Of a DNA stretch of 32,483 bases, positions 1 through 7,709 are shown in pieces; position 1 is the first letter of the stretch; every line of letters begins with the position of its first letter. Location of the stretch: the NCBI GenBank assembly GCA_017463405.1, contig JAFTPJ010000102.1:1-32483 (forward strand). The letters are read 5' to 3'. The stretch is from Clostridia bacterium (GTDB lineage Bacteria; Bacillota; Clostridia; Oscillospirales; CAG-272). A model generated the notes under the pieces. It was not told where the DNA came from, made no database searches, and saw nothing but the letters and a program-made list of their open reading frames with translations. Both the position numbers and the translations under genes were made by a program.

Positions 1-1
1 A

Positions 2-319
2 AAGATCGATGCCGCGAGTGCGCTGTCGGGCTGCGGTCCTGCGTTTGCCTATCTGTTTGCCGAGGGCTTGGCAGACGGCGCGGTGGAGTGCGGCTTGGCA
101 CGTGATCAGGCGAATCTTTACGCCGCGCAGACATTGCTCGGTGCCGCGAAGCTGCTGTTGGAGAGTGGAAAGCATCCGGGCGAGCTGAAGGACGCCGTTT
201 GCAGCCCCGGCGGCACGACGATCGCGGGCGTTCATGCTTTGGAGAACGGTGCATTCCGCGCAACGGCAATGAATGCGGTAGTCGCGGCGTATGAAAAGAC
301 GCTGAAGCTGAAGAAGTAA
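2..319 (+). CDS. proC: Pyrroline-5-carboxylate reductase, C-terminal part
   Basis: The gene is cut by the left edge; about 105 C-terminal residues remain, read in the frame that starts at base 2. ProC reduces 1-pyrroline-5-carboxylate to proline with NAD(P)H in the cytoplasm, the last step of proline synthesis. The visible part holds the conserved dimerisation-domain signatures: SGCGPAFAYLFAEGLADGAV near its start and the PGGTTIAGVHALE motif that lines the substrate site. It ends normally with TAA. The EamA gene begins 6 bases downstream on the same strand, so the two may be co-transcribed. Family assignment is firm; nothing can be said of the N-terminal Rossmann half. Confidence 0.95.
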   Translation, partial: KIDAASALSGCGPAFAYLFAEGLADGAVECGLARDQANLYAAQTLLGAAKLLLESGKHPGELKDAVCSPGGTTIAGVHALENGAFRATAMNAVVAAYEKTLKLKK

Positions 320-325
320 TATACA

Positions 326-1246
326 ATGAATCGATCGGCAAAATCCGGTATTTTGTTCGCACTTCTTGCAGCTTCACTTTATGCCGTCAATTTCCCATTT
401 TCAAAGCTGATGCTTGCCTATATACCTCCGACGTTGATGGCAGGTTTCCTTTACACTGGTGCCGGACTCGGTATGAGTGTGATTGCAATCGGAAGAAAAA
501 TATACAAAAAAGGCTCTTCGGAAGCACGGTTAACCAAAGCGGAGTTACCGTATACCATAGCAATGATCCTATTGGATATCGCGGCACCGATCTGTCTTTT
601 GTTCGGATTAAATGCGACAACTGCGGCAAATGCATCCTTGCTCAATAATTTTGAAATTGTTGCAACTGCGATCATTGCCCTGATGGTGTTTCGGGAGAGG
701 ATCAGCCCACGACTTTGGGCAGGAATCTTGTTGGTTACCGTATCCTGCGCGATTCTTTCTGTTGAAGATATTACAGCGTTAAATTTTTCCTACGGTTCCT
801 TCTTTATTCTCCTTGCCGGAATCTGCTGGGGATTGGAAAATAACTGTACTCGAAAAATTGCATCCAGAGATCCATTGCAGATCGTTCTTTTAAAAGGTGT
901 TTTTTCGGGAATCGGTTCTGTCATCATCGGGTTTGGTATCGGTGAACGGATCGAAGCTCTCTGGAGTGTTTTTGCGGTGCTCGCGGTCGGATTTGTGGCA
1001 TACGGATTGAGTATCTTTTTCTACGTATATGCACAACGTATGTTGGGTGCAGCCAGAACAAGCGCATATTATGCTGTTGCTCCCTTTATCGGAACGTTGT
1101 TGTCCTTGATTGTTTTTCGCGAGCTTCCGCAAATTACATATTTGATTGCCTTGCTTTTCATGATCATCGGCGCGTGGCTCTGTGCCAAGGACGAACCGAT
1201 TTTCAAAAAAAGAAAAGAGGTGTCTCAAACACATGATTGCATTTGA
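326..1246 (+). CDS. EamA-family (DMT superfamily) exporter
   Basis: A 306-residue, very hydrophobic protein with about ten membrane helices in two tandem EamA halves. The N-terminus (KSGILFALLAASLYAVNFPF) is typical of drug/metabolite transporters, and the second half starts around residue 150 (FSYGSFFILLAGICWGLENN). Such proteins usually export amino acids or other small metabolites across the inner membrane; the substrate cannot be read from sequence. The start lies 6 bases after the proC stop, with only a weak AAGAAG ribosome site, so translation may be coupled to proC. The last codons overlap an inverted repeat that serves as terminator for the convergent gene. No truncation is seen. Confidence 0.88.
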   Translation: MNRSAKSGILFALLAASLYAVNFPFSKLMLAYIPPTLMAGFLYTGAGLGMSVIAIGRKIYKKGSSEARLTKAELPYTIAMILLDIAAPICLLFGLNATTAANASLLNNFEIVATAIIALMVFRERISPRLWAGILLVTVSCAILSVEDITALNFSYGSFFILLAGICWGLENNCTRKIASRDPLQIVLLKGVFSGIGSVIIGFGIGERIEALWSVFAVLAVGFVAYGLSIFFYVYAQRMLGAARTSAYYAVAPFIGTLLSLIVFRELPQITYLIALLFMIIGAWLCAKDEPIFKKRKEVSQTHDCI

Positions 1247-1254
1247 GGCATCTC
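1217..1254 (-). terminator. Intrinsic terminator of the DUF624-like gene
   Basis: Arms 1217-1229 (GAGGTGTCTCAAA) and 1242-1254 (TTTGAGGCATCTC) pair over 13 positions with two G-U pairs. Read on the minus strand, the stem is followed by TTTTCTTTTTTT, a good intrinsic terminator for the gene ending at 1262. On the plus strand the right arm overlaps the stop codon of the EamA gene and has no clean T-run behind it. Confidence 0.75.
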
Positions 1255-1261
1255 TTAAAAT

Positions 1262-2272
1262 TTATTCTTCTGTCGACGATTCAATCTCGCCTGCAATCCC
1301 TTCCTCTTCTTCATTGTTCTGATTGATATACGGCTCAATCATATAACGGTCGATGATCGGATATGCAGCGTATGCACAGGTGAAGGAGGTAACCGCCATG
1401 TAATAGAGCAGGGGGAGCACCAGCGGAATCGCGATTCCGAGCGGTGTCATGGAAAAGACAAAGAAGAGCGCAATGTTGATCGCGGTGATGCAGATGATTC
1501 CCAACAGCGCCATCAGGTTGCGCTTGATGCCGAGCATGGTGAAAATCAGTGCATTTTTCAAAATCTTCCGAATCGAAAGATCAAAGGTTACCAGCATCAA
1601 ATAGATATAAAAGCGCATGAAGAAATAAAGAATCACCATTGCGCAGATACCATAAAATCCGACATCCAGCCAAAATGAGGATGGTTGGTTCCAGAAGTAT
1701 ACCAAATCGTATCCCAAGAGAAAAATGACAACGAAATCCAAAAGTCCCAATAGGAATGCAGGTTTAAGGTTGCGCTTGATTGCATAGAAATAATCCGACC
1801 AGACGAATACGGGCTCACCGCGCACCATATTTCGCACAATGTAAGTGGAACCGATGTTCTGCCAGCCAAACGTGAGTGCTAAAAGCAGGGCACAGATTCC
1901 GATTCCGATATAAGTGGAAACTCCGTATACGGGGACATTCAGTTGTGCACCGAACAGATCGAGCAGAAATGTGGATTCGGTAGAGGACTGAATGGTATTT
2001 GCACCGTAAAGCTGCGGAAAGAGCAGGGTGTTTGCGGTTGGCGTCTGATTCATCGCAAAATACAGATAAATTGCGATCAATACGGGAACAACCAACGGGA
2101 GCATCATGAGATTCAAGGATACCAGCTTCCAGAATCGTCTGCCCAACACCTTAAAATATCGCTTAAGCGTAGGCGTGGTGTCCTCCTCAAGCGCATCGGG
2201 ACGGTTGTCGCGGTTGTAATCGAAAAATTTGAATAGCTTTCCCATGAAGCCGTTTTTCTTTTGCGTTGCCAA
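1262..2272 (-). CDS. DUF624 (YesL-like) integral membrane protein
   Basis: A 336-residue protein with about six predicted membrane helices (roughly residues 52-72, 117-137, 173-190, 204-226, 248-272 and 278-300). It has a charged N-terminal tail rich in K, D and R, and an acidic C-terminal tail (NNEEEEGIAGEIESSTEE). The hydrophobic pattern and motifs such as WQNIGSTYIVRNMVRGEPVFVWSDYF resemble the DUF624/YesL family, whose function is unknown; some members sit near carbohydrate ABC transporters, but none is here. The TTG start is preferred because AAAGGA lies 9 bases upstream, whereas the internal ATG at residue 10 has no ribosome site. It has its own promoter. Confidence 0.75.
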   Translation of the reverse strand: MATQKKNGFMGKLFKFFDYNRDNRPDALEEDTTPTLKRYFKVLGRRFWKLVSLNLMMLPLVVPVLIAIYLYFAMNQTPTANTLLFPQLYGANTIQSSTESTFLLDLFGAQLNVPVYGVSTYIGIGICALLLALTFGWQNIGSTYIVRNMVRGEPVFVWSDYFYAIKRNLKPAFLLGLLDFVVIFLLGYDLVYFWNQPSSFWLDVGFYGICAMVILYFFMRFYIYLMLVTFDLSIRKILKNALIFTMLGIKRNLMALLGIICITAINIALFFVFSMTPLGIAIPLVLPLLYYMAVTSFTCAYAAYPIIDRYMIEPYINQNNEEEEGIAGEIESSTEE

Positions 2273-2307
2273 AGCGTTACTTCCTTTGTAAAAAAATTAT
2301 CCTATAT

Positions 2308-2336
2308 ATTTTAACATAGTTCGACGGGAATGTCAA
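2308..2336 (-). promoter_or_regulatory. SigA promoter for the DUF624-like gene
   Basis: On the minus strand TTGACA (2331-2336) is followed after 17 bases by TAAAAT (2308-2313). It lies about 35 bases upstream of the TTG start, giving a short leader. Confidence 0.75.
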
Positions 2337-2367
2337 TAAAAACAAAAAATTTACAGAATTAAAACAG

Positions 2368-3207
2368 TCAATCGGTTTGATCGATAAAATCCTTCAATAA
2401 TGCGTCCTGCAGCTTTTTCACCGTATCGGGCGCCTTTCCGCCGATTGGCAGACCGTCCAGCTCTACAATGCGCATGCAAAGTGAGGAGGCGGAGGTCAAA
2501 AGAATTTCATCCGCACCTCGCAATTCCTCCAACGGATATTTCCGCTCCTCCACAGGGATACCGAATTGCCGACAAAAGCGAATCAGATGTGCGCGTCCCG
2601 TTCCCGCAAGAATTTTGTTGTCGGCGGGATGAGTGATCAACCTTCCGTCCTTCAAAATCGAAACGTTGGAGTGAGCGCACTCGGTCACGATTCCGTCGCG
2701 GTGCAGAATGCATTCATCCACCCCCGCATCCACCGTTTTCTGCGTAGCAATGACATTGGGAAGGAGATTGAGCGATTTGATATTACAGTGCAAAGAACGG
2801 GTATCCTCCAATGTGATGCAACGCAATGTCTTGTAGGTGTCCTTGATTTTTGCGGGCTTAAGCATGATCCAAAGGTTGGATTTTGCATGCTCGGGGAATG
2901 CGTGCACGCGGAAATCGGTGCCTCTGGAGAACTGAAAATAAACCCACGCCTCGCCGTCGTCAAGTTGCATGATCAGCTCTCGAAGCAGGGAACCAAGCTC
3001 CGATTCTGTCAATTGCGGCTTGATTCCGATCAATGCCGCGCTTTGAAAAATGCGTGTCACATGCTCCTCGAGCATATAGATCTTGTGATTGCGGCTGAAT
3101 GTAACGTCATAAACGCCATCACCGAAATAGCAGGCTCTGTCCAACATCGGAACGCTGATACAATCCAGCTCGTCAACGATTCCGTTGTAGTAACCAAGTG
3201 TTTTCAT
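2368..3207 (-). CDS. dat: Class IV aminotransferase, probably D-amino-acid aminotransferase
   Basis: A 279-residue PLP enzyme of fold type IV, the length of bacterial D-alanine aminotransferases. These interconvert D-alanine and D-glutamate with their 2-oxo acids and supply D-amino acids for peptidoglycan. The N-terminal YYNGIVDELDCISVPMLDRACYFGDGVYD, the catalytic lysine near residue 144 in NIKSLNLLPNV, the VTECAHSNVS segment and LLTSASSLCMRIVELDG all fit. The NIKSLNLLPN context favours Dat over branched-chain aminotransferase or aminodeoxychorismate lyase, but specificity is inferred. It starts 15 bases after the glucosaminidase gene ends, with a GGAG site 9 bases before ATG, so the two probably form one operon. 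No terminator was found after it. Confidence 0.85.
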   Translation of the reverse strand: MKTLGYYNGIVDELDCISVPMLDRACYFGDGVYDVTFSRNHKIYMLEEHVTRIFQSAALIGIKPQLTESELGSLLRELIMQLDDGEAWVYFQFSRGTDFRVHAFPEHAKSNLWIMLKPAKIKDTYKTLRCITLEDTRSLHCNIKSLNLLPNVIATQKTVDAGVDECILHRDGIVTECAHSNVSILKDGRLITHPADNKILAGTGRAHLIRFCRQFGIPVEERKYPLEELRGADEILLTSASSLCMRIVELDGLPIGGKAPDTVKKLQDALLKDFIDQTD

Positions 3208-3222
3208 AAGTGTATTTCTCCA

Positions 3223-5442
3223 TTAAAATTCTGTATTGCCTGCAAACTGCTGTAATTTTTCCTTAATTGCATCGGAATATTGCGTCTCATCATCTTGCAA
3301 CGCCGCATTTGCAACCTCCATCGCCGTTCTCGTAAACGGCTCGGCATTTGCCTTTAAGGACAATTCTGCACCGTTGGTATACGAGAGAATCGCATAAAAA
3401 TCGACAGCATAAGTCGTTTGTGCACTCTTAACATCAATCGCTTCCGTATCCGTATACAGCATGATCCATTCGGTGCCGAATGCTGTCACTGTTTCGCGTA
3501 GCAAAGGTGTTGTCAGCACGGTGCGTTCGTTCGCCGTAACCGTCGCATACAGCTCCAAAGGGAGACCGATCTCATTCAAGCGGTCGTAAGCCGCTTTTTC
3601 GATTGCCGAGAAAAAGCGCAGGCGTGCGTCGCTATCGGAAAAAACCAAAGCTGCGCCGATCTGTTTTTCAAAGCCGAGATACAAAGCCTCATAGGTGATA
3701 TCCTCTGTAACCGTGGTTACGCTGCCTGCGGGGTGCAATGTATTGTCCGTTCCGTACCACCCGTAAAAGTGTTCTTCATTGTAGGAAGGCAGTGGAAACA
3801 ACGTCCCCATCGGATAGGTCAGAACGGTTTGCTCACCGCGATTCCGCAGTGTTACGTCAATGTTCGGAGGGGCAAGCACATTCACGTAGAGCACGGCACA
3901 GAGAAAATGATAATTGCTTTTCTTTGCGCTTTGTCCGTGATCGTAATCGGCAACGCCGCGTATTGACAGTATATGAGAGGAGCCTGCCAAAAAGTTCACG
4001 GGAAGAGATAAATCTACTGTTCCGTCAGCGGAAAAAGCCGTCCATTCGCCATTGTCCCAACGGTATTCCATGGCATTGACCTCATAGGAATGATCGACCG
4101 TTCCATCCAGCTTCAGCACTCCGCCTGCATAAATATCCGTGGTGTGGTAGACGGCAGAATTGGATGTGTTTACCAGGAGAGGGGAGGTAAGGAATACAGA
4201 GTAATCGTATTTTTCCGTCGCTTTTGCAACGTAGGAGCAATCTCCGTTGGCGGGATCGGGGGATGCCTCCGTCGGCATTCCGCCGTAGACGGGTATCAGA
4301 AACATACATTCGGCATCCAGCGCGCCCATCGAAGCAAATGCGGTATAAAGCGTACGTGCTTCGGATATTGCACCCGAAACATTCTGCATATATTGCTTCC
4401 AGAAATTACCCGATGAGGCGCGGCTGTCGACGTTGAATTTTTGCAAATAGATCGTATTCTGATAGGAATCGATGTAGTTGTTCTTGATGATATACGCGCC
4501 GCCGTAAATGGATTTCCACATCGTATCCCACGCAGGGGAGCCCCATGCATCGGTCATTGTGGAGGTGCCATTTATTGCGCGTGTCATCGCGTTGTGGTAA
4601 ATTTTGAACAAGCCTTTTCCGCTGGCACCGATATTAAAGAAATTATAATAGCCGTTCAGATCCGTTAATGCATCTGCCGTATAGCCCTCGGAGGGCGCGA
4701 GCACCTGCAGTCCGGATTCTGTTTCCTGCGTCTGATTTTGATAAAAATCCGCCAGCACCGTACCGCATTTGCCGGAGATCAGCGGAGAGGTGCCTCCGAC
4801 GCCTTGCTCCTGTCTGGCTTTCACAGCAAGATAGATCGGATTGACGCCCAGCTCGTTTCCGATTTCAACAAAATATTCAGCAAACGGTTTCCCGTTTTCC
4901 AGAAATGCATTCTCCATAAATGTCCCGATCAGAATTGCTTGTACAGCCTCCTCGGTAACACTTTCATCGGCGGACAGGTCAAAAAACTGAAAAATATCGG
5001 TTTCGTTCAAAAAGTTTCGGGGATCCATAAAATATTCCAAGCCTTGATCGGAAACCTGATAATAAGCGGAGTCGTAAATTTCTTTGTTGAATGGATGATG
5101 ATACGGCTTGTATGTATCGGAGGAAAAGATCAGATTGTTTTCGGGATTGCTGGCATCGTGATTTTCCTTTTGAATGATATAATCCCACGTATAGGTCGAT
5201 GCTTCCTCGGTAATCAGCAAGGGCTCGAACTGCCAGTGCGGATGCAGGAGGTGCAGCTCTGTCAGGGAGATGGCATAATCCTCTGGAAATCCCGCGTTGA
5301 GAAGGGAATTATAATAATTTTCGGCGTCTCCCGAAAAATAGCGCGTGCTTCCGCTGACGGTGAACGTAATCGATGCAAGCAATGCCAAAGTCAGGCAAAC
5401 GGATATAAAGCGGATCAGAGTTTTTCTGAAATTATTTTTCAT
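3223..5442 (-). CDS. Secreted cell-wall glucosaminidase (LytD/LytG-like)
   Basis: A 739-residue exported protein. Residues 1-31 form a signal peptide (basic start, then FISVCLTLALLASITFTVSG). The next ~120 residues carry signatures seen before clostridial endo-beta-N-acetylglucosaminidase domains: HPHWQFEPL, YFMDPRNFLNETDIFQF. The glucosaminidase-type catalytic region follows (about 170-380: VEIGNELGVNPIYLAVKARQEQG, where an early Glu is the likely general acid, and YNFFNIGA). Further on are Ig-like sequence, an InlB-repeat-like stretch (FYGWYGTDNTLHPAGSVTTV) and a C-terminal domain of unknown role. It should cleave peptidoglycan glycan chains outside the cell. The start has an ideal AAGGAGG site, and the next gene, an aminotransferase, is closely coupled. 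Confidence 0.85.
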   Translation of the reverse strand: MKNNFRKTLIRFISVCLTLALLASITFTVSGSTRYFSGDAENYYNSLLNAGFPEDYAISLTELHLLHPHWQFEPLLITEEASTYTWDYIIQKENHDASNPENNLIFSSDTYKPYHHPFNKEIYDSAYYQVSDQGLEYFMDPRNFLNETDIFQFFDLSADESVTEEAVQAILIGTFMENAFLENGKPFAEYFVEIGNELGVNPIYLAVKARQEQGVGGTSPLISGKCGTVLADFYQNQTQETESGLQVLAPSEGYTADALTDLNGYYNFFNIGASGKGLFKIYHNAMTRAINGTSTMTDAWGSPAWDTMWKSIYGGAYIIKNNYIDSYQNTIYLQKFNVDSRASSGNFWKQYMQNVSGAISEARTLYTAFASMGALDAECMFLIPVYGGMPTEASPDPANGDCSYVAKATEKYDYSVFLTSPLLVNTSNSAVYHTTDIYAGGVLKLDGTVDHSYEVNAMEYRWDNGEWTAFSADGTVDLSLPVNFLAGSSHILSIRGVADYDHGQSAKKSNYHFLCAVLYVNVLAPPNIDVTLRNRGEQTVLTYPMGTLFPLPSYNEEHFYGWYGTDNTLHPAGSVTTVTEDITYEALYLGFEKQIGAALVFSDSDARLRFFSAIEKAAYDRLNEIGLPLELYATVTANERTVLTTPLLRETVTAFGTEWIMLYTDTEAIDVKSAQTTYAVDFYAILSYTNGAELSLKANAEPFTRTAMEVANAALQDDETQYSDAIKEKLQQFAGNTEF

Positions 5443-5469
5443 GACGCCTCCTTATTTTGAAGTATCTAT

Positions 5470-5478
5470 ATTATAACA
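5470..5478 (-). promoter_or_regulatory. Extended -10 promoter for the glucosaminidase gene
   Basis: On the minus strand the string TGTTATAAT gives a perfect -10 (5470-5475) with an upstream TG. The -35 region is poor (AACAAA at 17 bases), as is common for extended -10 promoters. The expected leader is about 20 bases before ATG at 5442. Confidence 0.55.
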
Positions 5479-5511
5479 TATATTTAAACAGATTTGTTTG
5501 TTTTTGCAAAA

Positions 5512-5562
5512 AAATTTCAAAAAAAGCATTTCCGAAGGGGACGTGTTCTAAAGGACAGTTTT
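5512..5562 (+). repeat. Left copy of two-block inverted repeat
   Basis: Block 1 (5512-5531, AAATTTCAAAAAAAGCATTT) matches the reverse complement of 8517-8536 at 19 of 20 positions. Block 2 (5544-5562, TGTTCTAAAGGACAGTTTT) matches the reverse complement of 8485-8505 at 18 of 19 positions apart from a 2-base insertion. The blocks are separated by 12 bases here and 11 there. The two copies enclose the gpsA-like, GDPD and DeoR genes in opposite orientation. Confidence 0.7.
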
Positions 5563-5596
5563 AGAAATTCAAAAAATACGTTACCTGCCGACAGAA

Positions 5597-5631
5597 AAAG
5601 GACGAAGAATTTTTAAAATTCTTCGTCCTTT
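5597..5631. terminator. Perfect 17-bp palindromic terminator
   Basis: Arms 5597-5613 and 5615-5631 are exact reverse complements around a single T (AAAGGACGAAGAATTTT and its complement). On the minus strand the stem is followed by TTTTCTG, so it should end the gpsA-like transcript about 70 bases after the stop codon. On the plus strand it is followed by CTTTGC, so it may act in both directions. Two smaller palindromes lie between it and the gene: GCATTG...CAATGC (5645-5663) and GGGAGAATTCTCCC (5677-5690). Confidence 0.75.
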
Positions 5632-5703
5632 CTTTGCAAGCACTGCATTGGTGGACACAATGCTTTATTATGATACGGGAGAATTCTCCCCTTACATTGT
5701 AAA

Positions 5704-6792
5704 TCAGCTCTCGTACTCGGTCTCAAACTCCTTCCAAGGAATATTGACAGTTGCTTCATCTTGCAACAGTTCCTTTATGTGTCTGAGCAATGGGAAGTCC
5801 TTTATGTCAATTTTGCCGATCGAGGCAAGCTGTTCAACAGCTTTTGCAGTACGGTTGCTGATCACGATTCCTTCCATAGTGATGCCGGGAAGTCTTTCCA
5901 TCGACTCATTGTAGGTATAACCCTGACCAAGCAAAGCTCCAAGCTTGCGATTTCTACCGCCAAATACAGTAACGTAGAGGTCTCCGAGTCCGACAAAAAT
6001 GTTGCGCTCTGCAGTGCTGTCAAAGGCATCAAGTAAGAGATACATTTCACGGGAGGCTTGCATAAACAGACCTGCTTGAGAATTATAGTGCTCGAGAGCC
6101 TTGCCTTCTTTCTTGTAGGAAAGACCAATAGCCAATGCCACGCCCAAGGCATAGGCGTTTTTCAGGGCAACGGCGCATTCTACTCCATGAACGTCGGTAG
6201 AGAGGCTGATGTGATAATAATCGGTTTCAAACAGTTGTTTAAGCCAACGCAGTGTTTTCATATCCGGACCGCAAAAAACTACTTCTGTGGGATCTTGCAC
6301 CGCAAGCTCATAGGAGGTGCAGGGACCTCCCACGGCATAAATGCGCAAATTTTTATCGGTAAAACGTTGCATATATTCGGGATAAGAGATCAAATGGCCT
6401 TTGTTCTCTCCGTCGTCGATCATGCCTTTTGAAATGGAGAGCAGGGGAGTCTTTTCAGGTAGTTTGGAAATCACGTTTTCACAGAACCAATCCATTCCAA
6501 AAGAAGAAACACCGCAGATAATCAAATCCGCATCCTTGATGCAATCCTCCATCTCTTCAATATAGTGAAAGGAAACCGAACCTGGCATGACAAACGGTGC
6601 ATCGATACCGTTGGTATCGTTATTTTTCCGATACAGAGAAAGCGTCAAATGCTCTCCCGTTTTTTTGCCGTGTTCAATAATACTGTTGTCAAGGGGAGAT
6701 CCGACCAAGCGAATAGTGTGACCGTTGTGTGCCGCAGGAAATGTGATGGCTGATCCCATCATTCCCGAACAAATTACTGTAATGATTGCCAT
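5704..6792 (-). CDS. GpsA-like NAD(P)-dependent glycerol-3-phosphate dehydrogenase, divergent
   Basis: A 362-residue protein of the soluble glycerol-3-phosphate dehydrogenase family, which interconverts dihydroxyacetone phosphate and glycerol-3-phosphate. Visible family features are an N-terminal dinucleotide fold (CSGMMGSA replaces the usual GxGxxG), the catalytic-lysine segment VECAVALKNAYALGVALAIG, GLGDLYVTVFGGRNRKLGALLGQG, and a C-terminal PLLRHIKELL. It differs from ordinary biosynthetic GpsA: the GPSFAxE segment is GGPCTSYELA and the protein is longer than the usual ~330. It lies 4 bases after a glycerophosphodiesterase gene in the same operon, so it may serve catabolism of released glycerol-3-phosphate. 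A typical gpsA is expected elsewhere in the genome (inference). Confidence 0.8.
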   Translation of the reverse strand: MAIITVICSGMMGSAITFPAAHNGHTIRLVGSPLDNSIIEHGKKTGEHLTLSLYRKNNDTNGIDAPFVMPGSVSFHYIEEMEDCIKDADLIICGVSSFGMDWFCENVISKLPEKTPLLSISKGMIDDGENKGHLISYPEYMQRFTDKNLRIYAVGGPCTSYELAVQDPTEVVFCGPDMKTLRWLKQLFETDYYHISLSTDVHGVECAVALKNAYALGVALAIGLSYKKEGKALEHYNSQAGLFMQASREMYLLLDAFDSTAERNIFVGLGDLYVTVFGGRNRKLGALLGQGYTYNESMERLPGITMEGIVISNRTAKAVEQLASIGKIDIKDFPLLRHIKELLQDEATVNIPWKEFETEYES

Positions 6793-6796
6793 AGTA

Positions 6797-7564
6797 TTAT
6801 CGCCTTTCGTTTGTGTCAGGCTTCACCTGACCATTGGTTTCTATGATTTCGGCATCAAGCCTTATCGCCTCATCAAGCTGATCGCTGGTTGTCAAAAGCC
6901 AAATGCCTAATCTCGCGTATTTTTTTACAAGAATCGCCAATTCTTTAGTTGCAAATTCGGTCTTTACCCAAGAAGTGTTCGGATTTTTATGCGGAAGCCA
7001 AACCGTCAGCCTCTCTTTGGGCAAAACGTTACTGAGGGATTCCAAAATTTCAACTGTCACCGGACCGTCATAGTGAAAATGCATTTGCTGAAACTCTTTT
7101 GCCGCTCTTTTTATTTCCTCAACCCTTGAACAAGTCAGGCAAGCAACATCTTGATAAGTTCTGATAATTTCAAAAAAGGCAGTTCTTTGCTCGTCATTAA
7201 ATCTTTGATGTTTATTATCGATTTTAAGCATCACGGCACTTTGCCTTGCAAATTCCAAAACGTCCTCAAAAAAAGCGATCCGGGTGCCGCTGAACTCTTT
7301 TGAAAACCATGCACCGAAGTCATATTCCAAGGCTTCGCGATACGTAATATCGCTGATTTTTACCGTCTCTGACAGCAACTCGCCGTTGTTGTGCCTTGCC
7401 GTTCTGTTTATTGTGCTGTCATGAAGCAGAACAAATTTAAGATCCTTCGTAGCATCCACGTCCAGCTCTATAACCTTATATCCCAGGCGAACTGCTGCGG
7501 CGAAAGCCGGCATGGTGTTTTCGGGATATTCTGAACTCACGCCTCTATGTGCTTGGAATATCAT
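6797..7564 (-). CDS. Glycerophosphodiester phosphodiesterase
   Basis: A 255-residue TIM-barrel phosphodiesterase of the GDPD/UgpQ type that hydrolyses glycerophosphodiesters to an alcohol and glycerol-3-phosphate. Catalytic and metal residues are visible: HRG at residues 6-8, PENT at 14-17, E33 and D35 in IELDVD, and H48-D49 with the following STINRT. A second acidic segment is MLKIDNK. There is no signal peptide, so it acts in the cytoplasm. The ATG at 7564 is chosen because AGGGGGA lies 9 bases upstream. A longer frame from a TTG at 7594 would place this ribosome site inside the gene and overlap the promoter. It is the first gene of a two-gene operon with the GpsA-like protein. Confidence 0.9.
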   Translation of the reverse strand: MIFQAHRGVSSEYPENTMPAFAAAVRLGYKVIELDVDATKDLKFVLLHDSTINRTARHNNGELLSETVKISDITYREALEYDFGAWFSKEFSGTRIAFFEDVLEFARQSAVMLKIDNKHQRFNDEQRTAFFEIIRTYQDVACLTCSRVEEIKRAAKEFQQMHFHYDGPVTVEILESLSNVLPKERLTVWLPHKNPNTSWVKTEFATKELAILVKKYARLGIWLLTTSDQLDEAIRLDAEIIETNGQVKPDTNERR

Positions 7565-7587
7565 AGGGCATAATCCCCCTTTCTTTA

Positions 7588-7616
7588 TTGACAAGCATTT
7601 GATTTTATGCTATTAT
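7588..7616 (+). promoter_or_regulatory. SigA promoter for the deoR-type gene
   Basis: TTGACA (7588-7593), 17 bases, TATTAT (7611-7616). Its -10 overlaps the -10 of the divergent GDPD promoter, so the two promoters should compete or be controlled together. Confidence 0.75.
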
Positions 7617-7643
7617 TATACTATAAACGATCATCATGCGCAA
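7615..7643 (-). promoter_or_regulatory. SigA promoter for the GDPD-gpsA-like operon
   Basis: On the minus strand TTGCGC (7638-7643), 17 bases, TATAAT (7615-7620). It lies face-to-face over the deoR promoter. A CGATCAT sequence (7628-7634) falls inside its spacer and recurs at 7668-7674, exactly 40 bases away, about four helical turns. These are the best operator candidates for the DeoR-family regulator. Confidence 0.7.
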
Positions 7644-7674
7644 TAGGCGACATGAAATTTGAGCAAGCGATCAT
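7628..7674. promoter_or_regulatory. Candidate DeoR-type operator pair
   Basis: CGATCAT occurs at 7628-7634 and again at 7668-7674 between the divergent genes. The first copy sits between the -35 and -10 of the GDPD promoter. Operator function is inferred from position and repetition only. Confidence 0.4.
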
Positions 7675-7709
7675 GATTATGAGCATTTTATAAAGCAAGA
7701 GGTGATTAT

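Noticed and set aside
2566-3255. 229-residue plus-strand open frame opposite the aminotransferase gene
   Set aside because: It is antisense to a clear Dat gene, has no recognisable motif and no ribosome site; it is a shadow of the real codons.
4738-5460. 240-residue plus-strand open frame opposite the glucosaminidase
   Set aside because: Antisense shadow; low-complexity composition and no family resemblance.
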